Below, in pieces: positions 15,666-24,471 of a stretch of 64,000 bases of DNA. The DNA lies in NCBI RefSeq assembly GCF_007474605.1, contig NZ_VHKL01000003.1:223156-287155 (forward strand), written 5' to 3'. The translations under genes and the position numbers were made by a program. This DNA is from Rhodoligotrophos appendicifer. GTDB taxonomy: Bacteria; Pseudomonadota; Alphaproteobacteria; Rhizobiales; Im1. Each line of letters opens with the position of its first letter. The first letter of the stretch is position 1. The notes below the pieces were generated by a model, which saw nothing but the letters and a program-made list of their open reading frames with translations, was not told the DNA's origin and ran no database searches.

Positions 15666-17192
15666 TCAGCGCTTGTCCGGATTGTCCGGGTCTTGCGGCT
15701 CTTCGGTCTCATCTGCACCGCCCGTTCGCGAATCGCTGTCGAGCACGATGCCGAGCCGATCGGTTCGCTCGTTGTCGGAGGCGATTTCCTCGTCGATTTG
15801 CTCGACGTCGTAGCCCTGCTCGGAGACGACTTCCCGCCGGGACCGGAAGCCGGCGCGCACCTCCGCCGTGCGGGCCTGCACGTCCTGCACCGGATTGATG
15901 TAGGCCCAGCCCTGCGGCACCCATTTTGCCCGGGCGACGGCGCCGGAGGTAATCCCTGCCGGCAGGCGGATGCGGCCTGCGAGGATCGCCAGATCCACCC
16001 ACCGCCGCAGGATCGGGCGGCAGAACTGGAACACCACCAGATGGTGCTGCCACATGGCGCACCGCCTGCGGAACTCGTTGACCGAAGCCCGGAAGGTCCT
16101 GTCATTGACCTGGCTGTAATCGCCGGTCAGCTGCTCATAGAGAATGCCGACCGAAGCCGAGATAATGCGCTGCTGCAGGCGCATGAACTCGAGATAGGCA
16201 TTGCCCGGGTCCGGCGGCTCGTTGAACTCGACCTTCCGGCCCTTGCCGAGCACCTGCATGGTGCCGGGCTCCAGCGGCGCCACCCCGTTTTCGATCTGCT
16301 GGCCAAGAACACCCGGCTCTTCGACGAAGTCCTCTGGCATCTCCTCGGTCACGAACCCCGCGAACAGGGCTGCCACCTGCTGGCGGGTGAGCTGGGCATC
16401 GTCATACTTGTCGAGGTCGTGCAGCTTGACCATGGCCCGGGTGAGCCAGGGCTCGCCGCGGATCATGCCGGGGCGACGGACGGCGGCCATATGCACGACT
16501 TCGCTTGCCGGCACCGCCACCGTTTCCAGCAGCGTCGTCAGTGCGCCCATCCGGAAGTCGTGCGGATGCTCGCGATAGAGATGATAGGCGACGCGCTGGC
16601 CGAGCCTGTTGAACTCGACGCCGGCGCGCACCGTGTTGCCGTTGCGCAGCGCCTCTGACTTGATCTCGGGGCAGAACTCGCTCTCGATCATCTGCAGCTG
16701 CAACGGAACCGACAATCCATCTTCCAGCCGCCGCACCCGCAGCCGCGTGAAGATGTCGCCCGCCTCCGCCATGGAGCGCACCGCGGCCGCCTGTAGCCCA
16801 TAGAAGTCGAGGCGGCCATCGGCATCGGCCTCATCCGTCCATTCCAGAAAGGCCTGACCCATCGCCTTGTTGAGCTCGGCATCCGGGGTCTGGAACTGGG
16901 GGACGATCCCGGTGCCGATGACGCTCGAGACCACGGCCTCGAGGGCTGCATCGGCCGTCCCGTTGTTGCGCGCCATGTCGCGCGAGCGGTCGCGCAGGGT
17001 GGCAAGGCCTGCGGTCGCCAGCGCATTGGGCCCGGCCTGCGGTGCCATCCACCGCGCCAGCCGCGGCGCCTGGCTCGCCCCCTCATAGGTGGACATGAGC
17101 GCCGTCATCTTGACCTGAGGCTGTATTGCCACCGGTTCGACATAGCTATCGGTGCCCTTGACCTTGAAGCGGACATTGGCGGTGCGCATCAT
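15666..17192 (-). CDS. portal protein (gpB, lambda family)
   Basis: 508 residues; lambda gpB has 533. The N-terminal region carries RDMARNNGTADAALE, the hallmark ARDL-xRNN-type motif of lambda-family portals (around residues 70-85), followed by GTGIVPQ. The middle contains RPGMIRGEPWLTRAMVKLHDLDKYDDAQL and GEPPDPGNAYLEF-like segments. The portal is the dodecameric vertex that nucleates the procapsid and through which DNA is packed. It overlaps gpW by four bases and is followed by the protease. Confidence 0.92.
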   Translation of the reverse strand: MMRTANVRFKVKGTDSYVEPVAIQPQVKMTALMSTYEGASQAPRLARWMAPQAGPNALATAGLATLRDRSRDMARNNGTADAALEAVVSSVIGTGIVPQFQTPDAELNKAMGQAFLEWTDEADADGRLDFYGLQAAAVRSMAEAGDIFTRLRVRRLEDGLSVPLQLQMIESEFCPEIKSEALRNGNTVRAGVEFNRLGQRVAYHLYREHPHDFRMGALTTLLETVAVPASEVVHMAAVRRPGMIRGEPWLTRAMVKLHDLDKYDDAQLTRQQVAALFAGFVTEEMPEDFVEEPGVLGQQIENGVAPLEPGTMQVLGKGRKVEFNEPPDPGNAYLEFMRLQQRIISASVGILYEQLTGDYSQVNDRTFRASVNEFRRRCAMWQHHLVVFQFCRPILRRWVDLAILAGRIRLPAGITSGAVARAKWVPQGWAYINPVQDVQARTAEVRAGFRSRREVVSEQGYDVEQIDEEIASDNERTDRLGIVLDSDSRTGGADETEEPQDPDNPDKR

Positions 17193-17431
17193 AGGCCCTT
17201 CGAGGTGGCGAAGCGGAACTGCGATGCCTTGGCCGGCGCGCAGCCTGTCTCAAGCGTCTGCAGCTCGCGGCGATAGGTGGAGCGTGCCCGCATCAGATCG
17301 TCCAAAGACATGTAAGTCACCTGGCGGTCGCCGAAGCGGACGGAGAGCGCTCCTTGTGCGATCGCACTGTCGAGCCCACCGATCCGGCTTTTAAGCCAGG
17401 AGATGCGGGCCGCCTTTTCCAAGTCCGTCAT
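17189..17431 (-). CDS. head-tail joining protein gpW
   Basis: 80 residues; lambda gpW has 68. The sequence contains a short helical pattern ending in a VTYMSLDDLMRARSTYRREL segment that matches the VxYxSxxeLxxxxxxLxxxL core of the gpW family. gpW stabilises packaged DNA and is needed before gpFII can bind. It lies between TerL and portal with four-base overlaps on both sides, exactly as W lies between A and B in lambda. Confidence 0.88.
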   Translation of the reverse strand: MTDLEKAARISWLKSRIGGLDSAIAQGALSVRFGDRQVTYMSLDDLMRARSTYRRELQTLETGCAPAKASQFRFATSKGL

Positions 17432-19383
17432 CGACCTACTGCCGAGGACCTGGCGACGCGCGGCGAGACCATGGGCGGCCGCTCCCTGGTCAGGATTGGC
17501 GCCACGACGGCCGGAGGCGGTGCCGCAGCCGTGAGCGGCATCTCCTCAAAGTCCAGCTGCTGCTCCTCCAGCGGCGCCTCGCGCTCGGCCTCCAGCCGGT
17601 CCCAGACCGCATCCGGCATGCTGCGCACCCCGAGCTTGGTGGCCGCGGCCTCCGCCTGCAGCATGGTGTCGAGGCCTTCGTTCGCCTGGTTCGGGTCCTT
17701 CACCCATTGATAGACGGTGAAGCCGGCCTTGTTCTTGACCGGCTTGCGATGCTCAGCCGTGAGCTGCCGGAAATACTCGTCATCCAGGCCCTTCGGGAAG
17801 CCGACGTAGCCCCGCATCTCGGGGTCCTGCTTGCCGAGGTCGCGATACAAGGACATCTTCATGACACTGGTGCCGAAGTTGAAGAAGCGACGGGAGTATT
17901 TAAGGAGCCGGCCGTCGCGGGTGCGCTCCTTCTTGACCCGCTGAATGCGCGGCGCCGTCTCGTTCGCGACACCGCGCACCATGATCACCTTCGAGGACGG
18001 GTGCTTGCGGACCCAGCTCCACACGTCCTCGGTCCAGGCATTGCCGTCGATGGCGATCATATCCGCCGAGATGTCGCGGCCCGCGGCGTTGCGCCAGCTC
18101 TGCGAGACGAGGCCGGTCAGCTTCTCCTGGCAGCCCGCATCGGTCACGTGACCGGGGAACACCCCATACTCGATGACATGGCGCCGGAAGTCGCGGCCCC
18201 ATCCGATCACCTGCCACTCGACGCGGTCAGCCTGGCAGTCGACGCCGATGGTCAGCAGCAAGGCGCCGACAGGGATCGTGCCCCTGGCATAGACGGAGAC
18301 CGATGCGCGGTCGCGGATCTCCTCCCACGGAACCGATTCACCTTGCGCCTTGTAGGCCAGGCCTACCGTATCGTTGAGGAAGCTCTGCTCGGAGGCAGGG
18401 TCACCCTTGGCCTTTAGCCACTCCCGGGCGATCCGCTCCCAGGACTGCAAATAGGAATAGGCCGACCAGAGATAGAAGGAGCGATGTTCCCGCTTAGCTA
18501 GCGGGTTCTGGGCGCGCCACTCGAGCCCCTTCAGCATGGACCGGCGGTGATGCTCCTCGATGACGCCGCCGCATTCGACACAGACGAAGCAGGCATTCTC
18601 AGGCCGCGCCTCGTCGAGATGTTGCAGCATGTTCTCCCATTCCAGCACCTGCATGTGCTCGCAGTGCGGACAGGGAACGTATGGATACTCCTGGCTCCCG
18701 GCGTCAAAACTCCGGGTGATGCGGCAGCCGGGCTGCACGAGCGGCGTCGAGACCTTCAGGATCTTCGCGAACTCATGGCTGCGCGAGCGGCTGTCGGCCT
18801 GCACCTCGGGATCGCCGGCGGCGTTCATCTCCCACTTCGCCAGGTCGTCCTGCACCTGGCGACGCATGGTCACCTGGCTCAGGCTTGCCGGGGAGTTGGC
18901 GCCCGAGATTTGGATCGCACCGCGGCCGTCGCGCCGCTCCTTGTACATGACCGAGTCGCTGCCATCGCGGGACTTCTGCGGGAACAGATCGCACAGGGCC
19001 GGCGTGCCCTTCAGCATGGGCGAGAGCTTCATCTTCGACCAGCGCCGCGCATTGTCCTCAGTCGGATGGACGTAGAGGATGTCGCCCGGGTCCATGGCGA
19101 GCGAGCCGCCGGTGAAGATGTTGCCGAGCACCGTGCCGCCGAGCTGGGCCGACTTCATCATCGTCACGAAGCGGCAGGGATCTTCAGGTCCGAGCGCGCG
19201 CAGCACCTCATCAAAATAGGGAAAGAGGGTCCGGTTATAGGGCCCGGGAAACGGGCTCTCCCGCTCGGAGAAGACGATGTTCGCCTCCGCCCAGGCCAGA
19301 TAGTCGACAGGCGGAGGCGGAGAGAGCACTTCGGCGAGCGCCTCCATCGCGAGGCGCTGGGCATTGGTGATGTGGATCGTCAT
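17428..19383 (-). CDS. terminase large subunit (gpA family)
   Basis: 651 residues; lambda gpA has 641. The ATPase motor carries a Walker A-like KSAQLGGT at residues 77-84, matching the KSARVGYS pattern of gpA. Zinc-type cysteines follow (CPHCEHMQVLEW, FVCVECGG). The C-terminal half is the endonuclease domain. This protein cuts cos and pumps DNA into the procapsid, with the small subunit giving site recognition. It overlaps TerS and gpW by four bases each. Confidence 0.93.
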   Translation of the reverse strand: MTIHITNAQRLAMEALAEVLSPPPPVDYLAWAEANIVFSERESPFPGPYNRTLFPYFDEVLRALGPEDPCRFVTMMKSAQLGGTVLGNIFTGGSLAMDPGDILYVHPTEDNARRWSKMKLSPMLKGTPALCDLFPQKSRDGSDSVMYKERRDGRGAIQISGANSPASLSQVTMRRQVQDDLAKWEMNAAGDPEVQADSRSRSHEFAKILKVSTPLVQPGCRITRSFDAGSQEYPYVPCPHCEHMQVLEWENMLQHLDEARPENACFVCVECGGVIEEHHRRSMLKGLEWRAQNPLAKREHRSFYLWSAYSYLQSWERIAREWLKAKGDPASEQSFLNDTVGLAYKAQGESVPWEEIRDRASVSVYARGTIPVGALLLTIGVDCQADRVEWQVIGWGRDFRRHVIEYGVFPGHVTDAGCQEKLTGLVSQSWRNAAGRDISADMIAIDGNAWTEDVWSWVRKHPSSKVIMVRGVANETAPRIQRVKKERTRDGRLLKYSRRFFNFGTSVMKMSLYRDLGKQDPEMRGYVGFPKGLDDEYFRQLTAEHRKPVKNKAGFTVYQWVKDPNQANEGLDTMLQAEAAATKLGVRSMPDAVWDRLEAEREAPLEEQQLDFEEMPLTAAAPPPAVVAPILTRERPPMVSPRVARSSAVGR

Positions 19384-20009
19384 GGCACCCCCTCCCCGTC
19401 TTCCTGCAGGTCTGGAACGATGTTCGGCAGTTCCCCGGACCTGACGGCGGCCGCCTCTGCGGCGCGCTGGCGGACGGGTCGGAACTCGGTCTTCATCAGA
19501 TGCAGCACGTCTCGCTGCGGGATCTCGAACCTGGCGGCGATGGCGGATGCGAGGTCGGTGAGCGCGCCCTCGAAGACCGTCAGCATCTCGCGCAGAGCAC
19601 TCCCCATGGCGGCCTTGCTCTGGTCAGCGCGTACGTAAGCGCCGCGCCGTGCTAGCTCCTGCTCGGCAGCCGCGCGATTGCGGAACTCGATCTCGCGCAG
19701 CTTCTCGCGGCGAAGGCGGTCCTCGACCGGATCGGCCAACGGCGCCGGTGCGGGTGCTGCGGCGATCCCGGGCCTGAGATCCGTCTCCGCGCCGTTGCCG
19801 AAGCGCTGGCCGACATCGAGGCTGAGCCTGAGCTGCGACTTGGCAGCCTCGAGATCGATGCGCGCATTGCGGCCCAGGCCAACGATCGCCGGCCCGTGGA
19901 TCTTGCCCTCGGCAAGCCATTGCGACACGCGCCCCGGCGTCACCCTCAAAAGGCGCGCAAGCTCGCCCTTTGAGACGACGCCAGGGTCATCGGCTTCGCT
20001 CACGCTCAA
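19380..20009 (-). CDS. terminase small subunit (Nu1-like)
   Basis: 209 residues; lambda Nu1 has 181. Residues 12-55 form a winged helix-turn-helix (VSKGELARLLRVTPGRVSQWLAEG) followed by the wing, as in Nu1, which binds the cosB R sites. A coiled-coil-like Arg/Glu/Ala region (VEDRLRREKLREIEFRNRAAAE) follows and the C-terminus holds the TerL contact region. It lies directly before gpA with a four-base overlap. Two direct repeats and a lambda-cos-like 9-mer are found in the 116 bases upstream. Confidence 0.88.
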   Translation of the reverse strand: MSVSEADDPGVVSKGELARLLRVTPGRVSQWLAEGKIHGPAIVGLGRNARIDLEAAKSQLRLSLDVGQRFGNGAETDLRPGIAAAPAPAPLADPVEDRLRREKLREIEFRNRAAAEQELARRGAYVRADQSKAAMGSALREMLTVFEGALTDLASAIAARFEIPQRDVLHLMKTEFRPVRQRAAEAAAVRSGELPNIVPDLQEDGEGVP

Positions 20010-20020
20010 CGTTGGCCTCG

Positions 20021-20088
20021 TGTTTAGGGGGTAAAGTCGAATGTTTAGGCTTCGGAAAAGCCGTCAGACTGTCGAACACTCGCCGCCC
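20021..20088 (-). other. candidate cos region
   Basis: The 116 bases upstream of TerS (20010-20125) are non-coding and contain GGGCGGCGA (minus strand, 20080-20088), which equals the first nine bases of the lambda cohesive end GGGCGGCGACCT. Two direct copies of TGTTTAGG (plus strand 20021-20028 and 20042-20049), 21 bases apart, lie between that 9-mer and TerS, where the Nu1-binding cosB repeats would be expected. Location and layout support a cos site; the cleavage position and overhang are not established. Confidence 0.45.
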
Positions 20089-20125
20089 GAATTACCCGCG
20101 GGCGCCGCACTTCCCAGGGGCCCCG

Positions 20126-20857
20126 TCATCGCATCGTCGCCAGGGCCTGCTCGATCGAGGCCTGGATCAGGCGCGAGCCGTGCAGGCCAACCGAGCGGGC
20201 GACGATCCCGAAGAAGTCAAAGCGCGGCGTGTAACTCACTTCGGCTACGAAGATCAGGACGGGTGCGATCTTCCTTCCCCGCCTGCGGTAGACACCAGGA
20301 GTGAGTGCGCTTCCCGCCTTGGGCACGAAGTAGCGCTCGCGCCGATAGTTCTTGTTCCGCTTCACCGATGCCGCCGTCCGGTTCATGGCATAGCCGGCGA
20401 CGGTCTCGGCCGCTTTCAGGTCGCTGAGGATGCGGATCATGGTGCTGCCGGGAATGTTCCCGTGAGCGTTGAGCTTCATGCCCGAGCCCGGAACGAGGAA
20501 GCCCTTGTTCCCCATCAAGCCGATGGACGACAGCGCCCGCTCGGAGCGCTTCTGACGACGCCCGCCGCCAAACACCTGGGGCGCCAGGAACTTCGAGGCC
20601 GGTGTTCCCTTGGCAAATCCTGCGAGCTCGTCCTTGATCCCCACCTCGGCCTCGAGGCGATCCCGCATGGCCGGCTGGATGTAGAACCCGTTCAGCGTCG
20701 CCCGCGTCGGTCGATCAAAGACAGACGATGCAGAGGTGACCAGATCCTTCTGCGCCTGCTGCGCGGTCTGCGTCAGGCCTCGCGCCACGCCGAAGCGGAT
20801 ATTCTTCTCGATCTTGGCGAGGTCAGCCAGCGTGGCCGTCGGATCAACGACGCTCAT
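20126..20857 (-). CDS. phage structural protein, gpZ/HK97-gp10-like
   Basis: 243 residues. RGLTQTAQQAQKDLV followed by VFDRPTRATLNGFYIQPAM resembles the opening of minor tail/head-tail connector proteins in which a helical N-terminus is followed by a beta domain. Basic patches (GGGRRQKRSERA, KRNKNYRRERYF) sit in the middle. Unlike lambda Z it lies upstream of TerS rather than after FII. It is the first gene after the late terminator and would be the first product of the late transcript. Family assignment is tentative. Confidence 0.5.
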   Translation of the reverse strand: MSVVDPTATLADLAKIEKNIRFGVARGLTQTAQQAQKDLVTSASSVFDRPTRATLNGFYIQPAMRDRLEAEVGIKDELAGFAKGTPASKFLAPQVFGGGRRQKRSERALSSIGLMGNKGFLVPGSGMKLNAHGNIPGSTMIRILSDLKAAETVAGYAMNRTAASVKRNKNYRRERYFVPKAGSALTPGVYRRRGRKIAPVLIFVAEVSYTPRFDFFGIVARSVGLHGSRLIQASIEQALATMR

Positions 20858-20876
20858 GCGGCCCCCGGAAACACAA

Positions 20877-20903
20877 AACCCCTCGCGGTTTCCCGGAGGG
20901 GTT
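20877..20903 (-). terminator. intrinsic terminator ahead of late operon
   Basis: On the minus strand GAACCCCTC-type arms (AACCCCTC at 20877-20884 and GAGGGGTT at 20896-20903) form an 8-bp stem with an 11-base loop. The complement of the A-run at 20875-20878 gives TTTTGTG right after the stem. It lies between the 20964-21677 gene and the first late gene, so late genes need either a promoter below it or antitermination. Confidence 0.7.
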
Positions 20904-20917
20904 CATTTCGGACGCGC

Positions 20918-20946
20918 TTAGCGCCCATCGTTAGGGGTAATGTCAA
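20918..20946 (-). promoter_or_regulatory. possible late promoter (consensus -35, weak -10)
   Basis: TTGACA is read on the minus strand at 20946-20941, an exact -35 consensus, 18 bases below the stop of the 20964 gene. The hexamer 17 bases further (CGCTAA) is a poor -10. The terminator at 20877-20903 lies about 15 bases beyond. A -35 box followed at once by a terminator is the lambda pR'-tR' layout. Weak -10 may mean dependence on an activator. Confidence 0.35.
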
Positions 20947-20963
20947 GTTTTTTTCGGGAATTG

Positions 20964-21677
20964 TCAAGCAGCCTTCTTCTGCTTCGGCAAAAATCCTGCC
21001 CAAGGCTCGCGGATAAGCCACTTCACAAGCGGTTGGCCCTTCTCAACCATACGGTCGTGAAGGGCGATGAGGCAGTCCCCGAGACGATCGACCCTCGCAT
21101 CGGCTTCTGCATGCGCCTTGCTGATCTCCTCGACGGAATAGCCGACAAACTCAATGAGGCAGATGTAGGGCTCATGTGTACGCGGGTGCCTCAGCATCTT
21201 CGGCTTCGGCCCGGCACTCGTCTGCCGCATCACGGGTCGGCACTTCAACGGCGGCAGTTTGACCACTCGGCTTGGCATCTCGCCCTTCTCCGCATGATCC
21301 ACGATCAGCCAGTAATCGTTGCGGGGCAGGTTCCGAACCCAGGCATCGACGGCAACCGCGTCCTCGTGCACCTGCAGCCAGCCATTGATCAGGCCGCCGC
21401 GACGCTCCGCCATGCACAGGGAGGACCTCTCATGCCGCAGCGACCAATCCTCGGTACCGCCGGCCGCCGCCCGTACGCACTCGTCCTTGTAGGCCCACAC
21501 CAGCAATGACCAGGCATCGGTTTCCCGCCGCAGATCCGCCTTGCGAGGGTTGCGAGGGTCATGCGAGGGTTTCGGATCAACCCTCGCAGCACTTTTTTCT
21601 TTTGAATTCAGATCGTTACAAGTCTCTTGCGAGACTTGCGAGGGTTTTTCTCTCGTGTGTGTATAGGAACTTTCCAT
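20964..21677 (-). CDS. phage protein at the late-control position, unknown
   Basis: 237 residues from ATG 21677, supported by GAGGAGGG four bases upstream. The first ~45 residues are hydrophilic and are encoded by the iteron repeats, giving a Pro/Arg/Lys-rich stretch. The remainder is globular, with WSLLVWAYKDECVRAAAGG, a CLIEFVGYSVEEISKAHAEADA helix and a basic C-terminus. No known replication, endonuclease or antiterminator family is recognised. Position between replication genes and the late terminator resembles lambda Q, and the embedded repeats resemble the ori within lambda O. Both roles are speculative. Confidence 0.5.
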   Translation of the reverse strand: MESSYTHTREKPSQVSQETCNDLNSKEKSAARVDPKPSHDPRNPRKADLRRETDAWSLLVWAYKDECVRAAAGGTEDWSLRHERSSLCMAERRGGLINGWLQVHEDAVAVDAWVRNLPRNDYWLIVDHAEKGEMPSRVVKLPPLKCRPVMRQTSAGPKPKMLRHPRTHEPYICLIEFVGYSVEEISKAHAEADARVDRLGDCLIALHDRMVEKGQPLVKWLIREPWAGFLPKQKKAA

Positions 21678-21822
21678 CTATCCCTCCTCTAAGACTCTCT
21701 CATGCGTGACGCGCGCGAAACCCTCGCAACCCTCGCAGAGATCCTTTAAGTCACTCGTGCGAAACGATTTTCAGCCGCGCGAGGGTTTATCCAATCCCTC
21801 GCAAAGCCTCGCAACCCTCGCA
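21542..21822. repeat. 9-bp iteron cluster TGCGAGGGT (candidate replication origin)
   Basis: Eight exact copies of TGCGAGGGT occur in 281 bases: direct at 21542, 21551, 21562, 21637, and inverted (ACCCTCGCA) at 21580, 21720, 21729, 21814. Variants TGCGAGACT (21628), CGCGAGGGT (21778), TCCCTCGCA (21795) and AGCCTCGCA (21805) are also present. AT-rich DNA (ACTTTTTTCTTTTG, 21591-21604) lies inside the cluster. The array spans the 5' part of the 20964 gene and the gap to the helicase. Iterons next to primase/helicase genes and an AT-rich stretch are the usual make-up of phage origins; a regulator-binding array is the alternative. Confidence 0.7.
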
Positions 21823-21825
21823 GCA

Positions 21826-23485
21826 TCAAGCATCATCGGCCGGATGCGGCGGCTCGGGCGCACGGCCCTCATTCCGCGCCGGCACATCGTGCAGCCGCAC
21901 ATCGAGGTAGCGGCGGATGCGCTCCGACGTCTTGAGGAAGCCCTTCTGCGGCATCACCCGTCCGAAGGTCGCCTCCTTCCATGGTCTCACCGCATTGGCA
22001 TGACACCAGGAGACGAACGCCTCGTACATCTCCCGGGCCGTCACGCTTTCATTGGCAACGAGCGGTGATCGCTCGACACAGTCGGTGATGAAGCCGCCGA
22101 CAGGGTCCATCTCCTCGCGATAGGCAAGGGTTGCGGCCAAGACTTCGGGCGGTGCTCGCAAGCCCTCCGACATGTAGCGGCGCAAGCCCTCGATCAGCCA
22201 GTTGAGGATGCCGGAGCGCTCGGCCTCGAACTCGGCCAGAACCTGCTCCATGGGCCGCTTCTCGGCATCCGAGATCGTCACCGACCAGGGGATCAGTCGC
22301 AATCGTCGCCAGATTCCGTGGTCGACACCGCCCACCTGGGGCAAGTCGTTCCCCGACATCATCGCCTTGAAGGTTGGATACATGTCGAAGAAGCCTTTAT
22401 GCAGGTGCCGTACCTGCGTCGGCTCCCCTCCAGTCAGCGCCTTGATGAGCGCTTCCCGCAACGGCTCCCCGCGCGGCAGCTCCGACACCCCGCACCATGC
22501 GCGCGCCGGTCAAGCGCGCGAGCTCCGGCGTTGCCTGGTCGCCCCGTCGCTGCCCCACGCCCGTCACCGCCTCAGGATTGAGTGACTGGGCATACGCACC
22601 CATCAGCCGGCTGAGCGCCTCGATATAGGTGCTCTTGCCATTGGCACCGGTGCCGTAGTTGAAGACCAGCACCTGCTCCCCCGTCAGACCGGTCAGCGCA
22701 TAACCGGAATAAACTTGCAGGAAGCTTCGCACCTCCAGATTGGGCTGAAAGCGATCGAGGAACTCCAGCCATTTGGGACATCGAGCTTCAGGGTCGTAGC
22801 GGACGGGCGCCACCTTGGTGATGAGGTCCTCGCGATCGGGCTCCAGATGGTCGACCGCCATATCCCAGCGCGGCTCGTCACAGTCCGGGTTCTCCAGGTC
22901 CTCGACCTTGCGGAACCGCAGCGTGCCGTTCATCACGTTGAACTTGATGGAATCGGGATCGAGATCCTCGGGCGCCACCGTCTTGTGCGGCAGAGCCTGG
23001 CTGATCATGCCCCGGATCCGAGCATCATTGCCTGACGAAACCGCAAAACGCCGTCGCCCCACCTTCCGGCCGGCGACCTCCTCGAGCGCCTGGTCCGCCT
23101 TGGCGATCGCCTCATTGTCCTCCGGCGTCCGATCCTGCTCAGGCTTTCGCCGCAACGGGACGGCCGCATCGATCAGCGCCGCCTCGCCAGGAGAGGCAGC
23201 GATGAAATCGACTTCGTGGCCGATGCGCTCGGCCGTCTCCTGAGCCCGGCGGACGATATCCTCAGCGCCGCCCTTCACTTCCCAGTGGCTGCCGATCCAG
23301 GAATGCCAGCCGACATCGCGCACGTGAAGGAGATCGTCGCCAAACCAGGAGATCAGCCGTTGACCATTGCCCGTGTCGTTTTGCGGTTCGCCCGCACATC
23401 GGCTGAGGATCGCCGCATAGAGTGTCACCGGCCCGGCAATTTTGCGGGCTTGCTCCAGCGAGCCTCTGACATCGCTCACGCTCAC
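21826..23485 (-). pseudogene. P4-type primase/helicase, split by a frameshift
   Basis: The upstream part starts at GTG 23485 (GTGA overlap with the primase stop) and carries a D5/P4-like N-terminal domain and the Walker A motif GTGANGKST of superfamily 3 helicases. In a GGGG run (minus strand, 22491-22488) one extra base shifts the frame: removing one G turns RMVRGV into RMVRVSELPRGEPLR and joins the frame to the downstream part, which contains the rest of the helicase (MYPTFKAMMSGNDLPQV, the sensor region) and a C-terminal winged-helix-like domain. Total length 1,660 bases equals 553 codons plus one base. Walker A and the later motifs lie on different fragments. Reinitiation at GTG 22488 would yield only the C-terminal half. 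Real mutation or sequencing error cannot be told apart here. Confidence 0.8.
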
Positions 23486-24471
23486 GCCGCCCCCTTCCCC
23501 AAAAGATCGTTGAAATCCATGCCACGCGGCGGCCAGGCCACGCGCACATCTCGGCCACTCGCCCCGATGGCGTCGGCGGCCGCCTGAACGGCGTTGCGTG
23601 CGCTGCGCCAATCGCTCTGGTCATTGTCGGCGCAGAGGGTGACGCAGAGGATCTCCTGCGGCAGCACCACCTGTGCGAGATTGCCCAGGCTCAGCCCTGC
23701 CCAAACCACAGCGCCGGCATTCAGGCTATCGCGCACCGAAAGTGCGGTCTCGATGCCCTCGGCGAGATAGAGGTGAGAGCCCGGCGGCGCCAGGCGCACG
23801 GCCGCCCCCCCAGCCCGGCCAAGCATCATCTTGGCTGAACTTGACGCGATCTTGTCGCTGCCGTCAGCCGTGAGATAGGTGCGGTGCACGCCGCTGAAAT
23901 GCCGCCCCACCTGCATCACGCCCACCATAGCGGGGAAGCTCAAGCCGGATGGCTTGTGGCGCAGATACGGGTGATAGCGCAACGAGGCTGGCAAGGGGCC
24001 GGTAATGCCGCGAGCGCGAAGATAGGCCTCGACGGGCGTGCCCTGGGGAGATCGGCACTCGCGCCAGATCCGCGCCGCGGTATCGATCTTGGAGGACAGC
24101 TCACGCCGCTCAGCCGCATCTTTTCGTGCCTCGGCCTCGCGTCGGCGTTGTTCGACGATCGGATCGGGACGCGACATCTCGCCAGGATAAATGCCCGCGA
24201 ACTGAGCCAACTGTTCCACCGCCGCGACGAAAGACAGCCCTCGCGTCCGCTCGAGATAAGCGATGGCATCGCCCCCTGCCCCGCAGCCGAAGCATTTAAA
24301 CAGGCCCTTAGTGGGGATCACATGGAACGAGGCGGTGCGTTCCGAATGGTTAGGCAAAGGACAGCAGCCCCAATACTCCTGCCCGCGGCGCTTGAGTTTG
24401 GTGTCCCGCGCCACGAGGGCGACGAGATCCACCCTGGCCTTCAGCGCATCTACATCGACGCGGCCACTCAT
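23482..24471 (-). CDS. DNA primase, CHC2 zinc finger plus Toprim
   Basis: 329 residues. Residues 36-63 form a CHC2-type zinc-binding domain: CCPLPNH then CFGCG (Cys36/37, His42, Cys60, Cys63). A helical linker follows, then a Toprim-like domain with LYLAEGIETALS (around 225) and LCADND (around 280), containing the conserved Glu and Asp-x-Asp metal residues. It synthesises RNA primers for phage replication together with the helicase. It is next to the helicase gene with a four-base overlap and follows the same operon on the minus strand. Confidence 0.88.
   Translation of the reverse strand: MSGRVDVDALKARVDLVALVARDTKLKRRGQEYWGCCPLPNHSERTASFHVIPTKGLFKCFGCGAGGDAIAYLERTRGLSFVAAVEQLAQFAGIYPGEMSRPDPIVEQRRREAEARKDAAERRELSSKIDTAARIWRECRSPQGTPVEAYLRARGITGPLPASLRYHPYLRHKPSGLSFPAMVGVMQVGRHFSGVHRTYLTADGSDKIASSSAKMMLGRAGGAAVRLAPPGSHLYLAEGIETALSVRDSLNAGAVVWAGLSLGNLAQVVLPQEILCVTLCADNDQSDWRSARNAVQAAADAIGASGRDVRVAWPPRGMDFNDLLGKGAA

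Noticed and set aside
15653-16105. Extended N-terminus for the prohead protease reaching into the portal gene
   Set aside because: It overlaps the portal gene in another frame and the sequence is not phage-like; ATG 15652 has an SD-like GAGGA and gives a normal-length ClpP-type protein.
21542-21822. CRISPR-like array
   Set aside because: Repeats are only 9 bases, in both orientations with irregular spacing, and no cas genes are present; iterons fit better.
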